DNA of 64,000 bases from CBDESM01 sp965242485 (GCA_965242485.1 CBDESM010000003.1:2418001-2482000), one strand, 5' to 3'. Shown: positions 8,002-16,812, counted from the stretch's first letter. Made by a program: numbers and translations. The notes: generated by a model from the letters alone, not told the origin.

Positions 8002-9759
8002 ATGGCCAAACGAACGCTCGGAACATCCGTCGCGGAGGCGCGCCGCCGCCTTCACTCCGAGCAGGGCGCGATCATCAAGGACTGGGGCGGCCGCCTCCCC
8101 GTCGCGCTCGTCTATCCCAACTCCTACTACTTGGGCATGTCCAACTTGGGCTTGCAGACTTTGTACTCATTGTTGAACGCGCGTACGGATATCGTATGCG
8201 AGCGGGCCTTCTACGAACCGCCGGACGGCCGCGAACGCGGCGGCGATGCTTCCCGAACGCCCGTAACAATTGAATCGCAGCGCCCGCTCTCCGATTTCCC
8301 GCTCGTCGCCTACACGCTCACCTACGAAATCGACTACTACCACGTCGTCCGTTCGCTGCAATCGGCCGGCATCCCCCCGCTCTCGCGTGAACGCGGCGAG
8401 GGCGATCCGGTCGTGATCGGCGGCGGCGCGGCCGTGATCACCAACCCGCTCCCGCTCTCCGATTGCTTCGACGCCCTCGTCATCGGCGAGGCCGAGCCGA
8501 TCCTCGACCAGCTGATCGACGCGCTCGCCGAATACGCCGACGGCCGCCGCGCCGATCTGCTCGACGCGCTCGCCCGCATCCCCGGCGTCTTCGTCCCCGC
8601 GCTCGGCGCGCCCGCCGGCGTCGAGCGCCAGTGGGTGCGCGACATCGCGACCACTGAAGCGATGTCCAGCGTCCTCACCGACGAGACCGAGTTCAACCAG
8701 ATGACGCTGATCGAGGCCGCGCGCGGCTGCGGGCGCGGCTGCCGCTTCTGCATCGCCGGCTACGTCTTCCGCCCGCCCCGCTACCGCCCGCTCGAATCGC
8801 TGCTCGATCAAGTGCGCCGCGGCCTCCGCCGCTCCGAACGCGTCGGCCTGCTCGGCGCGGCCGTGGCCGACCATCCCGAACTCGCCGACCTCGCCGTCGA
8901 AGCCGACGCCATGGGCGCGCGCGTCTCGGTCAGCTCGCTCCGCGTCGACAACCTCGACCCGCGCCTGCTGCAAGTGCTCGCCCGCGGCGGCACCCGCACC
9001 GTCACCCTCGCCCCCGAAGCCGGCTCCGAGCGCATGCGCCTCCGCATCAACAAAGAGGTCTCCGAAGAGCAGATCCTCGAAGCCGCCGACCGCGTCGGCA
9101 CCGCCGCGATGCGCCGGCTCAAGCTCTACTTCATGATCGGCCTGCCCGACGAAGACGACGACGACGTCCAGGCGATGGCCGATCTCGGCCACGCGATCAA
9201 GGCGCGGCTCGACGCCGCCGGACACGGCACCGAGCTGGTGATGAGCGTCGGCCCGCTCGTGCCCAAGCCCGCCACCGCCTACCAGGAACTCGCCCAGACC
9301 GACGCCGCCGTCGTCAAGTCGCGCCAGAAGATCCTGCAGGACTCCTTCCGCGGCAGCGGCATCCGCCTGCGCGGCGACGCGCCGACCTGGGCCCGGATCG
9401 ACGACATCTGCTCCCGCTCCGACGCCCGCCTGGCCCACGCGATCCTCGACATGGAAACCAACTCCGCCGGCGAATGGCTGCGCGCCGCCGACAAGTGGGG
9501 CCTCGACGGAGACCTCCCCTGGGGCGGCGGCACGACGCCCTGGTCCGCCGTCGAAACCGGCATCACCCAGCGCTTCTGGGACCGCGAAATCAGCAAGCAC
9601 GACCGGCTCAAGCCCACCATCGCCTGCCCCCCGCCCGAGGTCGGCTGCAACCTCTGCGGCATCTGCGGCGGCGAGGACGTCCCCTCCTACCAGTCCTCCG
9701 TGATCCGCCTCGACGACATCGCCGCGCCCCCGGCCGACCTAACCCTCCCCGTCGGATGA
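8002..9759 (+). CDS. Radical SAM protein, TIGR03960-like (B12-binding type)
   Basis: 585 residues. The iron-sulfur cluster motif is C243-x3-C247-x2-C250 (CGRGCRFC). N-terminal to it is a B12-binding-like region (LVYPNSYYLGMSNLGLQTLY, then GDPVVIGGGAAVITNP and GEAEP). After the SAM barrel comes a tail with a Cys pair set (CNLCGIC) as in TIGR03960 proteins. Those proteins are widespread in bacteria lacking a known reaction; in some lineages the C-terminal region is joined to a DUF2344 (TIGR03936) domain, which is absent here. Start chosen at ATG 8002 (MAKRTLG), 20 bp after mogA. Substrate is unknown. Confidence 0.85.
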   Translation: MAKRTLGTSVAEARRRLHSEQGAIIKDWGGRLPVALVYPNSYYLGMSNLGLQTLYSLLNARTDIVCERAFYEPPDGRERGGDASRTPVTIESQRPLSDFPLVAYTLTYEIDYYHVVRSLQSAGIPPLSRERGEGDPVVIGGGAAVITNPLPLSDCFDALVIGEAEPILDQLIDALAEYADGRRADLLDALARIPGVFVPALGAPAGVERQWVRDIATTEAMSSVLTDETEFNQMTLIEAARGCGRGCRFCIAGYVFRPPRYRPLESLLDQVRRGLRRSERVGLLGAAVADHPELADLAVEADAMGARVSVSSLRVDNLDPRLLQVLARGGTRTVTLAPEAGSERMRLRINKEVSEEQILEAADRVGTAAMRRLKLYFMIGLPDEDDDDVQAMADLGHAIKARLDAAGHGTELVMSVGPLVPKPATAYQELAQTDAAVVKSRQKILQDSFRGSGIRLRGDAPTWARIDDICSRSDARLAHAILDMETNSAGEWLRAADKWGLDGDLPWGGGTTPWSAVETGITQRFWDREISKHDRLKPTIACPPPEVGCNLCGICGGEDVPSYQSSVIRLDDIAAPPADLTLPVG

Positions 9760-10427
9760 CCTCGGCTTGGACCGGCTTGCCGACGCGCCTCGCATCCGTC
9801 CGCTCCTCGATCTCGGAAGCGGCGGAGCGCGCCGGCCGCGACCCGGACGAGGTCGCGCTGATCGCCGTCTCGAAGACCTTCCCGGTCGAGGCGATTGAAG
9901 CGGCGCTCGCCGCCGGCCATGAGCACTTCGGCGAGAACCGCGTTCAAGAAGGGCTGGCCAAGATCGAAGCCCTCCGGGCCGCCAGCGCCCGCATCCACTT
10001 GATCGGCGCGCTCCAGCGCAACAAGGCGCGGCACGCCGGCGCATTCGCCTCCGTCCAGAGCATCGACTCGATCCGCCTCGCCGAAGCCGTCTCCCGCCGG
10101 CTCGAGCGCGAGCTCGAAATCCTGCTCGAAGTCAACGTCGCCGGCGAGCAGAGCAAGTCCGGCTTCGCGCCCGGCGACTTGCCCGATGCCCTTCCCGCCA
10201 TCTCGGCGCTGCCCAACCTCGGCGTCGCCGGCCTGATGACGGTCGCGCCGATCGCGGCGGATCCCGAAGACGTCCGCCCCGTCTTCCGCCGCCTGCGCGA
10301 GCTGCGCGACGGGCTCGGACTGCGCGAACTCAGCATGGGCATGAGCAGCGACTACGCTGTAGCGATTGAGGAAGGCGCGACCATCGTGCGCATCGGACGA
10401 GCCATCTTCGGAGAGCGCCCCGCATGA
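9756..10427 (+). CDS. yggS: PLP homeostasis protein, YggS family
   Basis: 223 residues, alanine-racemase-like barrel. PLP lysine is K40 in ALIAVSKTF; the HFGENRVQE and HLIGALQRNK motifs and the SMGMSSDYAVAIEEG phosphate-binding segment are intact, ending in the usual R-x-G-RAIFG. YggS/PLPBP proteins bind PLP and buffer it rather than catalyse a known reaction. ATGA overlaps on both sides, with the radical SAM gene and with proC, indicate one operon; yggS-proC-yggT is a classic order. Confidence 0.95.
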   Translation: MTSAWTGLPTRLASVRSSISEAAERAGRDPDEVALIAVSKTFPVEAIEAALAAGHEHFGENRVQEGLAKIEALRAASARIHLIGALQRNKARHAGAFASVQSIDSIRLAEAVSRRLERELEILLEVNVAGEQSKSGFAPGDLPDALPAISALPNLGVAGLMTVAPIAADPEDVRPVFRRLRELRDGLGLRELSMGMSSDYAVAIEEGATIVRIGRAIFGERPA

Positions 10428-11227
10428 CCGCCAACATGAAGATCGCCGTGATCGGCGGCGGCGCGATGGGCGCGACCTTGATCAAGGCCGCCACCGCCGC
10501 CAAAGTCGCCGACCAGTCCGACTTCCTGATCTGCGAGGCCGACTCGGCCCGCCGCACCGACCTCGCGCAGACCTTCCCCGCCGCCCGCATCGCCTCGAAC
10601 ATCGAGGCCGCGGACGAGCAGGAGCTGGTCTACCTCGCGATCAAGCCGCAGGACCTGCCGACCCTGCGCGGCAAATCGCTCTCCAAGCAGCTGATCGTCT
10701 CGATCATGGCCGGCGTCCCCATCGCCGCCGTGCGCGCCGCCACCGGCGCCAAGCGGATCATCCGCGCGATGCCCAACACGCCGGCCCAGATCAACCGCGG
10801 CTTCACCGTCTGGACCGCGACCGAGGACGCGACCCCGGCCGACCGTTCCCGCGCCGGCTCGCTCTTCGCCGCCATGGGCGACCAGATCGAGGCCGCCGAC
10901 GAGTCCGTGCTCGACAAGGCGACCGCCCTCTCCGGCTCCGGCCCGGCCTACGTCTTCCTCTTCCTCGAAGCGCTCGCCAACGCCGCCGTCTCGATCGGCC
11001 TCAACCCCGCCGACGCCAAGCGGATGGCGCTCGAAACCGTGATCGGCGCGGCCGAATACGCCAAGGCCTCGGACAAGCACTTGGCGGAACTGAAAGACCA
11101 GGTCACCTCGCCGGCCGGCACCACCGCCGCCGGCCTGCGCGAACTGGAGCGAGCCGGGCTGCGCGGCGCAGTCCTCGAAGCCGTCCACGCCGCCCACGCC
11201 CGCTCGCTCGAACTGGGCCGCGCCTGA
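10424..11227 (+). CDS. proC: Pyrroline-5-carboxylate reductase
   Basis: NAD(P)H-dependent last step of proline synthesis; 267 residues. Rossmann motif IAVIGGGAMG (about 7-16), the AIKPQDL loop, and the signature region TALSGSGPAYVFLFLEAL with the following TVIGAA and VTSPAGTT motifs are present. Two possible Met starts lie four codons apart; 10424 gives the ATGA overlap with yggS. Confidence 0.96.
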   Translation: MTANMKIAVIGGGAMGATLIKAATAAKVADQSDFLICEADSARRTDLAQTFPAARIASNIEAADEQELVYLAIKPQDLPTLRGKSLSKQLIVSIMAGVPIAAVRAATGAKRIIRAMPNTPAQINRGFTVWTATEDATPADRSRAGSLFAAMGDQIEAADESVLDKATALSGSGPAYVFLFLEALANAAVSIGLNPADAKRMALETVIGAAEYAKASDKHLAELKDQVTSPAGTTAAGLRELERAGLRGAVLEAVHAAHARSLELGRA

Positions 11228-11496
11228 TGGAGATCGCGCTCATCGTCGTCGCCCGCTTCGTCAATCTCTACATGCTGATCATGTTCCTGCGCGTGCTGAT
11301 GAGCTGGGTGCCGATGTTCACCAACCGCCCGCTCGATCCCTACAACCCGATCGTCCGCGTCCTGCTCGCCGCTACCGAACCCGTGCTCGCGCCCCTGCGC
11401 CGCTGGCTCACCTTCGGGATGATGGACCTCTCTCCCATGGCCGCCATCTTCGGGCTGTTCATGCTCTCCGCCGTCCTCGAACGGGCAGCCGGATGA
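11227..11496 (+). CDS. YggT family membrane protein
   Basis: 89 residues with two membrane segments (about 4-26 and 65-85) around a conserved middle: VLMSWVP, then NPIVRVLLAATEPVLAPLRR, the YggT signature. YggT proteins are linked to division-site or osmotic functions in various bacteria, but no precise role is fixed. The start overlaps the proC stop by one base (TGATG). Confidence 0.92.
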   Translation: MEIALIVVARFVNLYMLIMFLRVLMSWVPMFTNRPLDPYNPIVRVLLAATEPVLAPLRRWLTFGMMDLSPMAAIFGLFMLSAVLERAAG

Positions 11497-11523
11497 ACCG
11501 CCGCCCGCTGTTCTGCTGCCTGC

Positions 11524-11553
11524 TTGACATTAGGAACGCCCGTTCTGTACAGT
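11524..11553 (+). promoter_or_regulatory. recA promoter with SOS-box-like palindrome
   Basis: Consensus -35 TTGACA (11524-11529), 18-bp spacer, -10 TACAGT (11548-11553). Within the spacer lies GAAC-GCCC-GTTC (11534-11545), a GAAC-N4-GTTC palindrome of the kind bound by Gram-positive/actinobacterial LexA. LexA bound there would occlude RNA polymerase, giving DNA-damage control of recA-recX. Confidence 0.7.
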
Positions 11554-11607
11554 CGTGCTATTCCGCCGCAGGGGCGGATGCGCGCAGTGCAGAAAGGCCC
11601 CGCAATC

Positions 11608-12768
11608 ATGACCCTCGTGACGCTCGAACCGCAGGTTGACGACATGGCAGCGAACACCGACGAACAGGCCGATGAACTGATCGCCAGCATGGAGCGCCAG
11701 TTCGGCAGCGGCGCGCTGATGCGGCTCGGCGACGCGGCCCACCGCATCTCCATCTCCGGCATCCCCACCGGCGCGCTCTCGCTCGACGCCGCGCTCGGCA
11801 TCGGCGGCCTCCCGCGCGGGCGCATCGTCGAGATCTACGGCCCCGAATCCGCCGGCAAATCGACCGTCGCGCAGCACGTCATCGCCGAGGCCCAGAAGCT
11901 CGGCGGCCAGGCCGCTTATGTCGACGTCGAGCACGCGCTCGATCCTTCCTACGCCGAACGGCTCGGCATCGACACCCGCTCGCTCCTGATCGCCCAGCCC
12001 GACACCGGCGAGCAGGCCCTCGAGATCGCCGAGGCGCTCGTCCGCAGCAACGCGATCGACGTCGTCGTCGTCGATTCCGTCGCCGCGCTCGTCCCCCGCG
12101 CCGAGATCGAAGGCGAGATGGGCGACGTCCAAGTCGGCCTCCAGGCCCGCCTGATGTCGCAGGCCCTGCGCAAGCTCACCGGCGTCGTCTCCCGCTCCAA
12201 GACCGTCCTCATCTTCATCAACCAGCTGCGCGAAAAAGTCGGCATCGTCTTCGGCAACCCTGAAACCACGCCCGGCGGACGCGCGCTCAAGTTCTATTCC
12301 TCCGTCCGCATCGAGCTGCGCCGCGCCGAAACGCTCAAGGACGGCCAGCTCGTGATCGGCTCCCGCGTCAAGGCCAAGATCGTCAAGAACAAGGTCGCCC
12401 CTCCCTTCCGCGTAGCCGAGTTCGACCTGATGTTCACCGACGAGGAGTACGGCATCAGCGCGCCCGGCTGCCTGCTCGACCTGGGCGCCGAACCCTCGCC
12501 CGTCGAGCCGCCCGAGGGCGTCTCGCCCGAGCCCGTGCTCAAGAAGACCGGCGCCTTCTACAACTACGGCGAGATGCGGCTCGGCCAGGGCCGCGAGCGC
12601 TCCAAGCGCTTCCTCCGCGAAAATCCCGAGATCGCCTCGGAGATCGAGTGGCGCATCCGCGAACAGCGCAGCCTGCCCGCACCGGCCGACTTGGTCAACT
12701 ACAGCGACGAAGCGCCGGAGCGGATCGAAAAGCCGGAGCCGCGCAAGAAGGGCCGCCGGAGCGCCTAG
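11608..12768 (+). CDS. recA: Recombinase RecA
   Basis: 386 residues from ATG 11608. Walker A is GPESAGKST (78-86); Walker B region is AIDVVVVDSVAALVPRAEIEGEMGD-like; the L2-adjacent FINQLREKVG and the GGRALKFYSSVR motifs are intact. It coats single-stranded DNA for strand exchange and triggers LexA self-cleavage. AGAAAGG at 11591-11597 supports ATG 11608; ATG 11644 gives a more usual N-terminal length (374 aa), so the start is uncertain by 12 codons. recX starts on the very next base. Confidence 0.97.
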   Translation: MTLVTLEPQVDDMAANTDEQADELIASMERQFGSGALMRLGDAAHRISISGIPTGALSLDAALGIGGLPRGRIVEIYGPESAGKSTVAQHVIAEAQKLGGQAAYVDVEHALDPSYAERLGIDTRSLLIAQPDTGEQALEIAEALVRSNAIDVVVVDSVAALVPRAEIEGEMGDVQVGLQARLMSQALRKLTGVVSRSKTVLIFINQLREKVGIVFGNPETTPGGRALKFYSSVRIELRRAETLKDGQLVIGSRVKAKIVKNKVAPPFRVAEFDLMFTDEEYGISAPGCLLDLGAEPSPVEPPEGVSPEPVLKKTGAFYNYGEMRLGQGRERSKRFLRENPEIASEIEWRIREQRSLPAPADLVNYSDEAPERIEKPEPRKKGRRSA

Positions 12769-13341
12769 GTGCCCCGCATCGACTCGATCTCGGTCAAGCG
12801 CGGGGTCGTCTCGGCCGCCTTCGACGACGGCTCGGAGCTCCGTTGCACCCGCGCCTTCGCCGCCCGCCTGCGCCTCTCGCGCGGCGCGGAGCTGGACGAT
12901 CACATCCTCCAGCGGCTGCGCGAAACCGCCGAGATCGACATCGCCGCCGAGCTGGCCCGCCGCAAATCCAGGCGGCGCCCGGCCTGCCGCTCCGACCTCC
13001 GCGCCGCCCTGATCGCCGAACGCCTCCCGCGCCCCGCGATCGAGGCGGCGCTGGACGCGCTCGCCGACGAGGGCGGGATCGACGAAGCCGGCTACGCCCT
13101 CCGCCACGCCGAAAAGCGCCGGCGCGCCGGCGCGGCGGCATCGCTGATCCGGGCCGAACTCCGCGCGAAAGGGATCGGGCACGCCGATATCGAGCAAGCC
13201 GTCGACGACGAAGACGACGAGCAGGTCGCCGCCGACTGGCTCGCGAAATCGAGCCGTGACGACGACTGGAAGCGGCGCAGATTGCGGCGCATGGGCTTCC
13301 GCGGCCCGCTGATCCGGGCGCTCCTGCCGGATGCTCCGTAG
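12769..13341 (+). CDS. recX: Regulatory protein RecX
   Basis: 190 residues, GTG start directly abutting the recA stop. RecX inhibits RecA filament activity. The three helical repeats are visible as ADLxxRxLRAALIAERLPRPAIEAALDALADEGGIDEAGYALRHAEKRRR and the later LIRAELRAKGIGHADIEQAV, which match the family's R-R-x-S/LxxELxxKGI pattern. Arg-rich, cytoplasmic. Tight linkage to recA is the usual arrangement. Confidence 0.88.
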   Translation: MPRIDSISVKRGVVSAAFDDGSELRCTRAFAARLRLSRGAELDDHILQRLRETAEIDIAAELARRKSRRRPACRSDLRAALIAERLPRPAIEAALDALADEGGIDEAGYALRHAEKRRRAGAAASLIRAELRAKGIGHADIEQAVDDEDDEQVAADWLAKSSRDDDWKRRRLRRMGFRGPLIRALLPDAP

Positions 13342-13413
13342 CCTTCCGCTAGCGCTGCGGACGGCAACGCCATAGGATGAGATCAGCATTCCCACGCGCC
13401 CGGGAGGGCGGCG

Positions 13414-13605
13414 ATGACCCTCATAGCCGCGACGCAGGTGCTCGCGCTGCTCTTGGCAGCACTCGCCTCGCCGTCGCGTGGAACCTTGCGAGGCCCACAT
13501 GCTCGGAGCTCTCATGCGGCTCCTCACCGGCGGCCCGGACCCCCGCGTCGCCGCGCGCCAAGAAGCCGAAGACATCATCCGCCAAGCCGAGCGGGAGGCG
13601 GATGA
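13414..13605 (+). other. Short hydrophobic reading frame at the expected RNase Y N-terminus
   Basis: An ATG at 13414 is preceded by GGGAGG and opens with about 15 hydrophobic residues (LIAATQVLALLLAAL). RNase Y normally begins with just such a membrane anchor, but this frame is shifted by +1 relative to the rny frame and then reads into Arg/Pro-rich nonsense until a stop. Either a one-base sequence error or mutation has split the anchor from rny, or the similarity is chance. Confidence 0.45.
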
Positions 13606-15022
13606 TCTCCGCCGATCCGCCCAAGACGCCTCCGAAGAGGAACGCGAACGCTCCCGCTCCGCCGCCCGCAAGGCCCGGCGCGACGCCCAACGCGAGCAGC
13701 AGAAGGCCGAAGACCGCTTGGTCCGCCGCGAAGACGCGCTCGAAGAACGCGCCCGCGACCTCGACGTCCGCGAAGGCGCGCTGGCCGAACGCGACGCCGC
13801 CCTGCGCGACCGCGACGGCGAACTCCGCGACCGCGCCGCCGAGCTGGACGAGGCGATCTCCGGCATCAACGCCGAGCGCCGCCAGCGCCTCGAAGAGGTC
13901 TCCAGCCTGACCGGCGACGAGGCCCGCGAGATGCTGCTCGGCCAGATCGAGCGCGAAATCGGCGACGAGGCCGACCGCATGGTCCGCGTCGCCCAGACCC
14001 GCGCCAAGGAAGAGGCCGAAGAGCGCGCCCGCAAGATCATCTCGACCGCGATCCAGCGCGTCTCCAGCGACGTCACCACCGAGTCCACCGTCTCCGTCGT
14101 CCAGATACCCGGCGACGAGATGAAGGGCCGCATCATCGGCCGCGAGGGCCGCAACATCCGCGCCCTCGAAGCCGCCATCGGCTGCGACCTGATCATCGAC
14201 GACACCCCCGACGTCGTCACCGTCTCCGGCTTCGACCCCGTCCGCCGCGAAGTCGGGCGCCTCTCGCTCAGCCGCCTCGTCGCCGACGGCCGCATCCACC
14301 CGGCCCGCATCGAGGAAACCGTCGACAAGGCCCAGCGCGACGTCGACCGGATCATCCGCGAGTCCGGCGAGGAAGCGGCGGTCGAGGCCCACTGCACCGG
14401 CATGCCGCGCGACATCCTCGACATCTTCGGCCGCCTCCGCTTCCGCACCTCCTACGGCCAGAACCAGCTCCGCCACGCCGTCGAAACCGCGCACATCGGC
14501 GCGATGATCGCCGAGGAAATGCACGCCGACGTCGAAGTCGCCCGCCGCGGCTCCCTGCTCCACGACCTCGGCAAGGCGATCGACCACGAGGTCGAGGGCA
14601 CCCACGCGATCATCGGCGCCGACCTCGCCCGCCGCTTCAAGATGAGCGAATCCATCGCCCACTGCATCGAGGCCCACCACGACGAGGTCGAACTCGAATC
14701 CGTCGAGGCCGTCATCGTCCAGATCGCCGACGCGATCTCCGGCGGCCGCCCCGGCGCCCGCCGCGAATCCGTCGAGCGCTACATCGAACGGCTCCGCAGC
14801 CTCGAGGAGATCGCCACCTCCTTCGAGGGCGTCGGCAGCGCCTTCGCGATCCAGGCCGGCCGCGAAGTCCGCGTCCTCGTCGACCCCGACGAGGTCGACG
14901 ACCTCGGCTCGATGCGCCTCTCGCGCGACATCTCCAAGAAGATCGAGGAGAGCCTGACCTACCCCGGCCAGATCCGCGTCACCGTGCTCCGCGAAACGCG
15001 AGCGGCGGCCTACGCCCGCTAG
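13499..15022 (+). CDS. rny: Ribonuclease Y
   Basis: Endoribonuclease that starts mRNA decay. From ATG 13499: a long charged coiled coil (about 15-150), the KH RNA-binding domain with GDEMKGRIIGREGRN at 205-219, and the HD phosphohydrolase domain with the metal-binding H355-D356 in LLHDLGKAIDH, then the conserved DAISGGRPGARRE and PGQIRVTVLRE ends. GAGG at 13490-13493 lies 5 nt before this ATG; a GTG at 13478 is an alternative. No membrane segment is in this frame, although RNase Y is normally membrane-anchored (see the hydrophobic frame just upstream). Follows recX after 72 bp from its first possible anchor start. Confidence 0.93.
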   Translation: MLGALMRLLTGGPDPRVAARQEAEDIIRQAEREADDLRRSAQDASEEERERSRSAARKARRDAQREQQKAEDRLVRREDALEERARDLDVREGALAERDAALRDRDGELRDRAAELDEAISGINAERRQRLEEVSSLTGDEAREMLLGQIEREIGDEADRMVRVAQTRAKEEAEERARKIISTAIQRVSSDVTTESTVSVVQIPGDEMKGRIIGREGRNIRALEAAIGCDLIIDDTPDVVTVSGFDPVRREVGRLSLSRLVADGRIHPARIEETVDKAQRDVDRIIRESGEEAAVEAHCTGMPRDILDIFGRLRFRTSYGQNQLRHAVETAHIGAMIAEEMHADVEVARRGSLLHDLGKAIDHEVEGTHAIIGADLARRFKMSESIAHCIEAHHDEVELESVEAVIVQIADAISGGRPGARRESVERYIERLRSLEEIATSFEGVGSAFAIQAGREVRVLVDPDEVDDLGSMRLSRDISKKIEESLTYPGQIRVTVLRETRAAAYAR

Positions 15023-15032
15023 CGCCGCCGCC

Positions 15033-15860
15033 GTGCGCGTCGACTTCCACCTCCACACGACCGCCTCCGACGGCGTCCATCCCCCGCGCGAGGTGATCCG
15101 CCGCGCCGCCGAACACGGCGCGGCCTGCATCGCGCTCACCGACCACGACGCGATCTCCTGCCTCGACGACGGCATCCCCGCGGCCCGCCCCCCGGCCGTC
15201 ATCGCGGGCGTCGAACTCGGCGTCGACGCGGGGGAGGCCGGCGAAGTGCACCTGCTCGGCTACTTCCCCGGCGGCGGCTTCGAACCGCTGCTCGGCGAGC
15301 TCGAACACCTGCGCCGCGACCGCTTGACCCGCGGCGAGCGCACCGTCGCCCGCCTCGCCGAACTCGGCCTCTCCGTGCAATGGAACCGCGTGCTCGAGAT
15401 CGCCGGCGACGCATCGGTCGGCCGGCCCCACATCGCCCGCGCGCTGGTCGAAGCCGGCCTCGCCGACTCGGTGCAGGACGCCTTCAACCGCTGGCTGCGC
15501 GACGGTGGCCCCGCCTACATCCCCCGCGCGATCATGACGCTGCCCGAGGCCGTCGATTGGATTCGCAACGGCAACGGCATCGCCAGCCTCGCCCATCCCA
15601 ATCGCTACGACGACCCCGCCGGCGCCGTCAGCCTCGCCGCAGCCGCCGGCGTCGACGCGCTCGAGGTCTACTACGCCCGCGATTCCGCGGCCGAAACCGC
15701 GCGCAGCGAAGCGTCGGCCGCCGAGCACGGGCTGCTCTCCAGCGCCGGCACCGATTTCCACGGCCTGCACCCGAACGAACCCGAACCGGGCTCGCTCGAC
15801 GCGCCCGACGAAGCGCTGCAACCCTTCCTTGAACTGATCCGCGAACGGAGCCGGCAGTGA
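15033..15860 (+). CDS. PHP-domain phosphoesterase
   Basis: 275 residues, GTG start. Metal-binding PHP motifs: DFHLHTTASDG near the N-terminus (about 4-14), LTDHDAI (about 34-40), GVELGV, VGRPHIARAL, and SAGTDFHG near the C-terminus. This matches stand-alone PHP proteins such as RNase AM/YciV-type 5'-3' exonucleases that act on short RNA or 3',5'-nucleotide bisphosphates; the exact substrate cannot be read from sequence. Sits 10 bp after rny, consistent with an RNA-turnover role, and overlaps fabZ by GTGA. Confidence 0.85.
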   Translation: MRVDFHLHTTASDGVHPPREVIRRAAEHGAACIALTDHDAISCLDDGIPAARPPAVIAGVELGVDAGEAGEVHLLGYFPGGGFEPLLGELEHLRRDRLTRGERTVARLAELGLSVQWNRVLEIAGDASVGRPHIARALVEAGLADSVQDAFNRWLRDGGPAYIPRAIMTLPEAVDWIRNGNGIASLAHPNRYDDPAGAVSLAAAAGVDALEVYYARDSAAETARSEASAAEHGLLSSAGTDFHGLHPNEPEPGSLDAPDEALQPFLELIRERSRQ

Positions 15861-16315
15861 CCGACGAACCAACCATCCTCACGACCGAGCAAATCGAAGC
15901 GCTGATCCCGCACCGCTTCCCCTTCCTCCTGATCGACCGCGTCGTCGAGCTCGAGCCGGGCAGCCGCGCGGTCGCGATCAAGAACGTCACCGCCAACGAG
16001 TGGTTCTTCCAAGGCCACTTCCCCGACCGCCCGATCATGCCCGGCGTCCTGATCGTCGAGGCGCTCGCGCAAGCCGGCTCCGTCGCCGCGCTCAGCTCCG
16101 ACGCGCACAAGGGCAAGCTCGGACTCTTCGCCGGGATCGACGGGATGCGCTTCCGCCGCCGCGTCGTGCCCGGCGATCAGCTCCGCCTCGAAGTCGAGCT
16201 CGAACGCCTCCGCGGCCCCGTCGGCGTCGCCAAGGCCCGCGCCACGGTCGACGGCGAGCGCGCCGCCGAAGGCAAGCTCACCTTCGCTTTGATCGATCTC
16301 GAAGACCTCGGCTGA
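15857..16315 (+). CDS. fabZ: 3-hydroxyacyl-[acyl-carrier-protein] dehydratase FabZ
   Basis: 152 residues, hot-dog fold. Dehydrates beta-hydroxyacyl-ACP in fatty-acid elongation. The signature IPHRFPFLLIDRV (17-29) and the catalytic helix region with H54 in FFQGHFPDRPIMPGV and E68 are intact. GTG start inside the PHP gene's stop. No other fatty-acid genes are nearby. Confidence 0.95.
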   Translation: MTDEPTILTTEQIEALIPHRFPFLLIDRVVELEPGSRAVAIKNVTANEWFFQGHFPDRPIMPGVLIVEALAQAGSVAALSSDAHKGKLGLFAGIDGMRFRRRVVPGDQLRLEVELERLRGPVGVAKARATVDGERAAEGKLTFALIDLEDLG

Positions 16316-16328
16316 CCGCGGCTGGCCG

Positions 16329-16706
16329 CTAGATCAAGCGGATCACCGCGTACAGCACCACCACCAAGCCGATGCTCGCGCCCGTCGTGATCGCGACCCG
16401 CTTGAGGTCGCCGGGCACGTAGCGGAAGTCGTGCATCGCCGCCATCGCCCGCGAGCGCCGGTCGTGCCGCTCGCCCGGCCCGCCGCCGCGCGGTCCGCCC
16501 TGCGAGGCCGATGCGGGACCCAGCCGGCGCGGGCCGACGCTGCCGCTCGTCGATGCGCCGAAGGGCGCGCCCGCCGCGCCGGGCTGCGCGACGGGAAGCT
16601 CCGGCCCGCCGCCGCGGACGCGGCCGGTGCCCGGCCGACCGGGCCGGTTGCCGGCTCCGCGGCCCTGATTCGCCCGACCGCCGCGGTTGCCCCTGTTGCG
16701 CGCCAT
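16329..16706 (-). CDS. Small Gly/Arg-rich protein with C-terminal membrane segment
   Basis: 125 residues, function not recognised. The first ~85 residues are low-complexity, rich in Gly, Arg, Pro and Asn (several RGG/GGR-type steps), then DFRYVPGDLKRV leads into one terminal membrane helix (ITTGASIGLVVVLYAVIRLI). This is tail-anchored geometry, with a positively charged cytoplasmic region. GGAG precedes the ATG by about 7 nt. Convergent with fabZ, divergent from the tRNA. RGG-rich tails can bind RNA; that is only a suggestion. Confidence 0.6.
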   Translation of the reverse strand: MARNRGNRGGRANQGRGAGNRPGRPGTGRVRGGGPELPVAQPGAAGAPFGASTSGSVGPRRLGPASASQGGPRGGGPGERHDRRSRAMAAMHDFRYVPGDLKRVAITTGASIGLVVVLYAVIRLI

Positions 16707-16783
16707 CGTCGTCTCCGTTGCCCGTTCCCGTTATGCAATGCACTCTACGACACGTTCGCGGCACCGACTCCGCCGCGCCCGAT

Positions 16784-16812
16784 TTGACCAACGTGCGCAT
16801 CCTGCGTAATTT
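16784..16812 (+). promoter_or_regulatory. tRNA-Asp promoter
   Basis: -35 TTGACC (16784-16789), 17-bp spacer, -10 TAATTT (16807-16812), ending 8 bp before the mature tRNA 5' end. This is one of the best sigma-70-type matches in the window and serves as a local reference for promoter shape. Confidence 0.75.
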
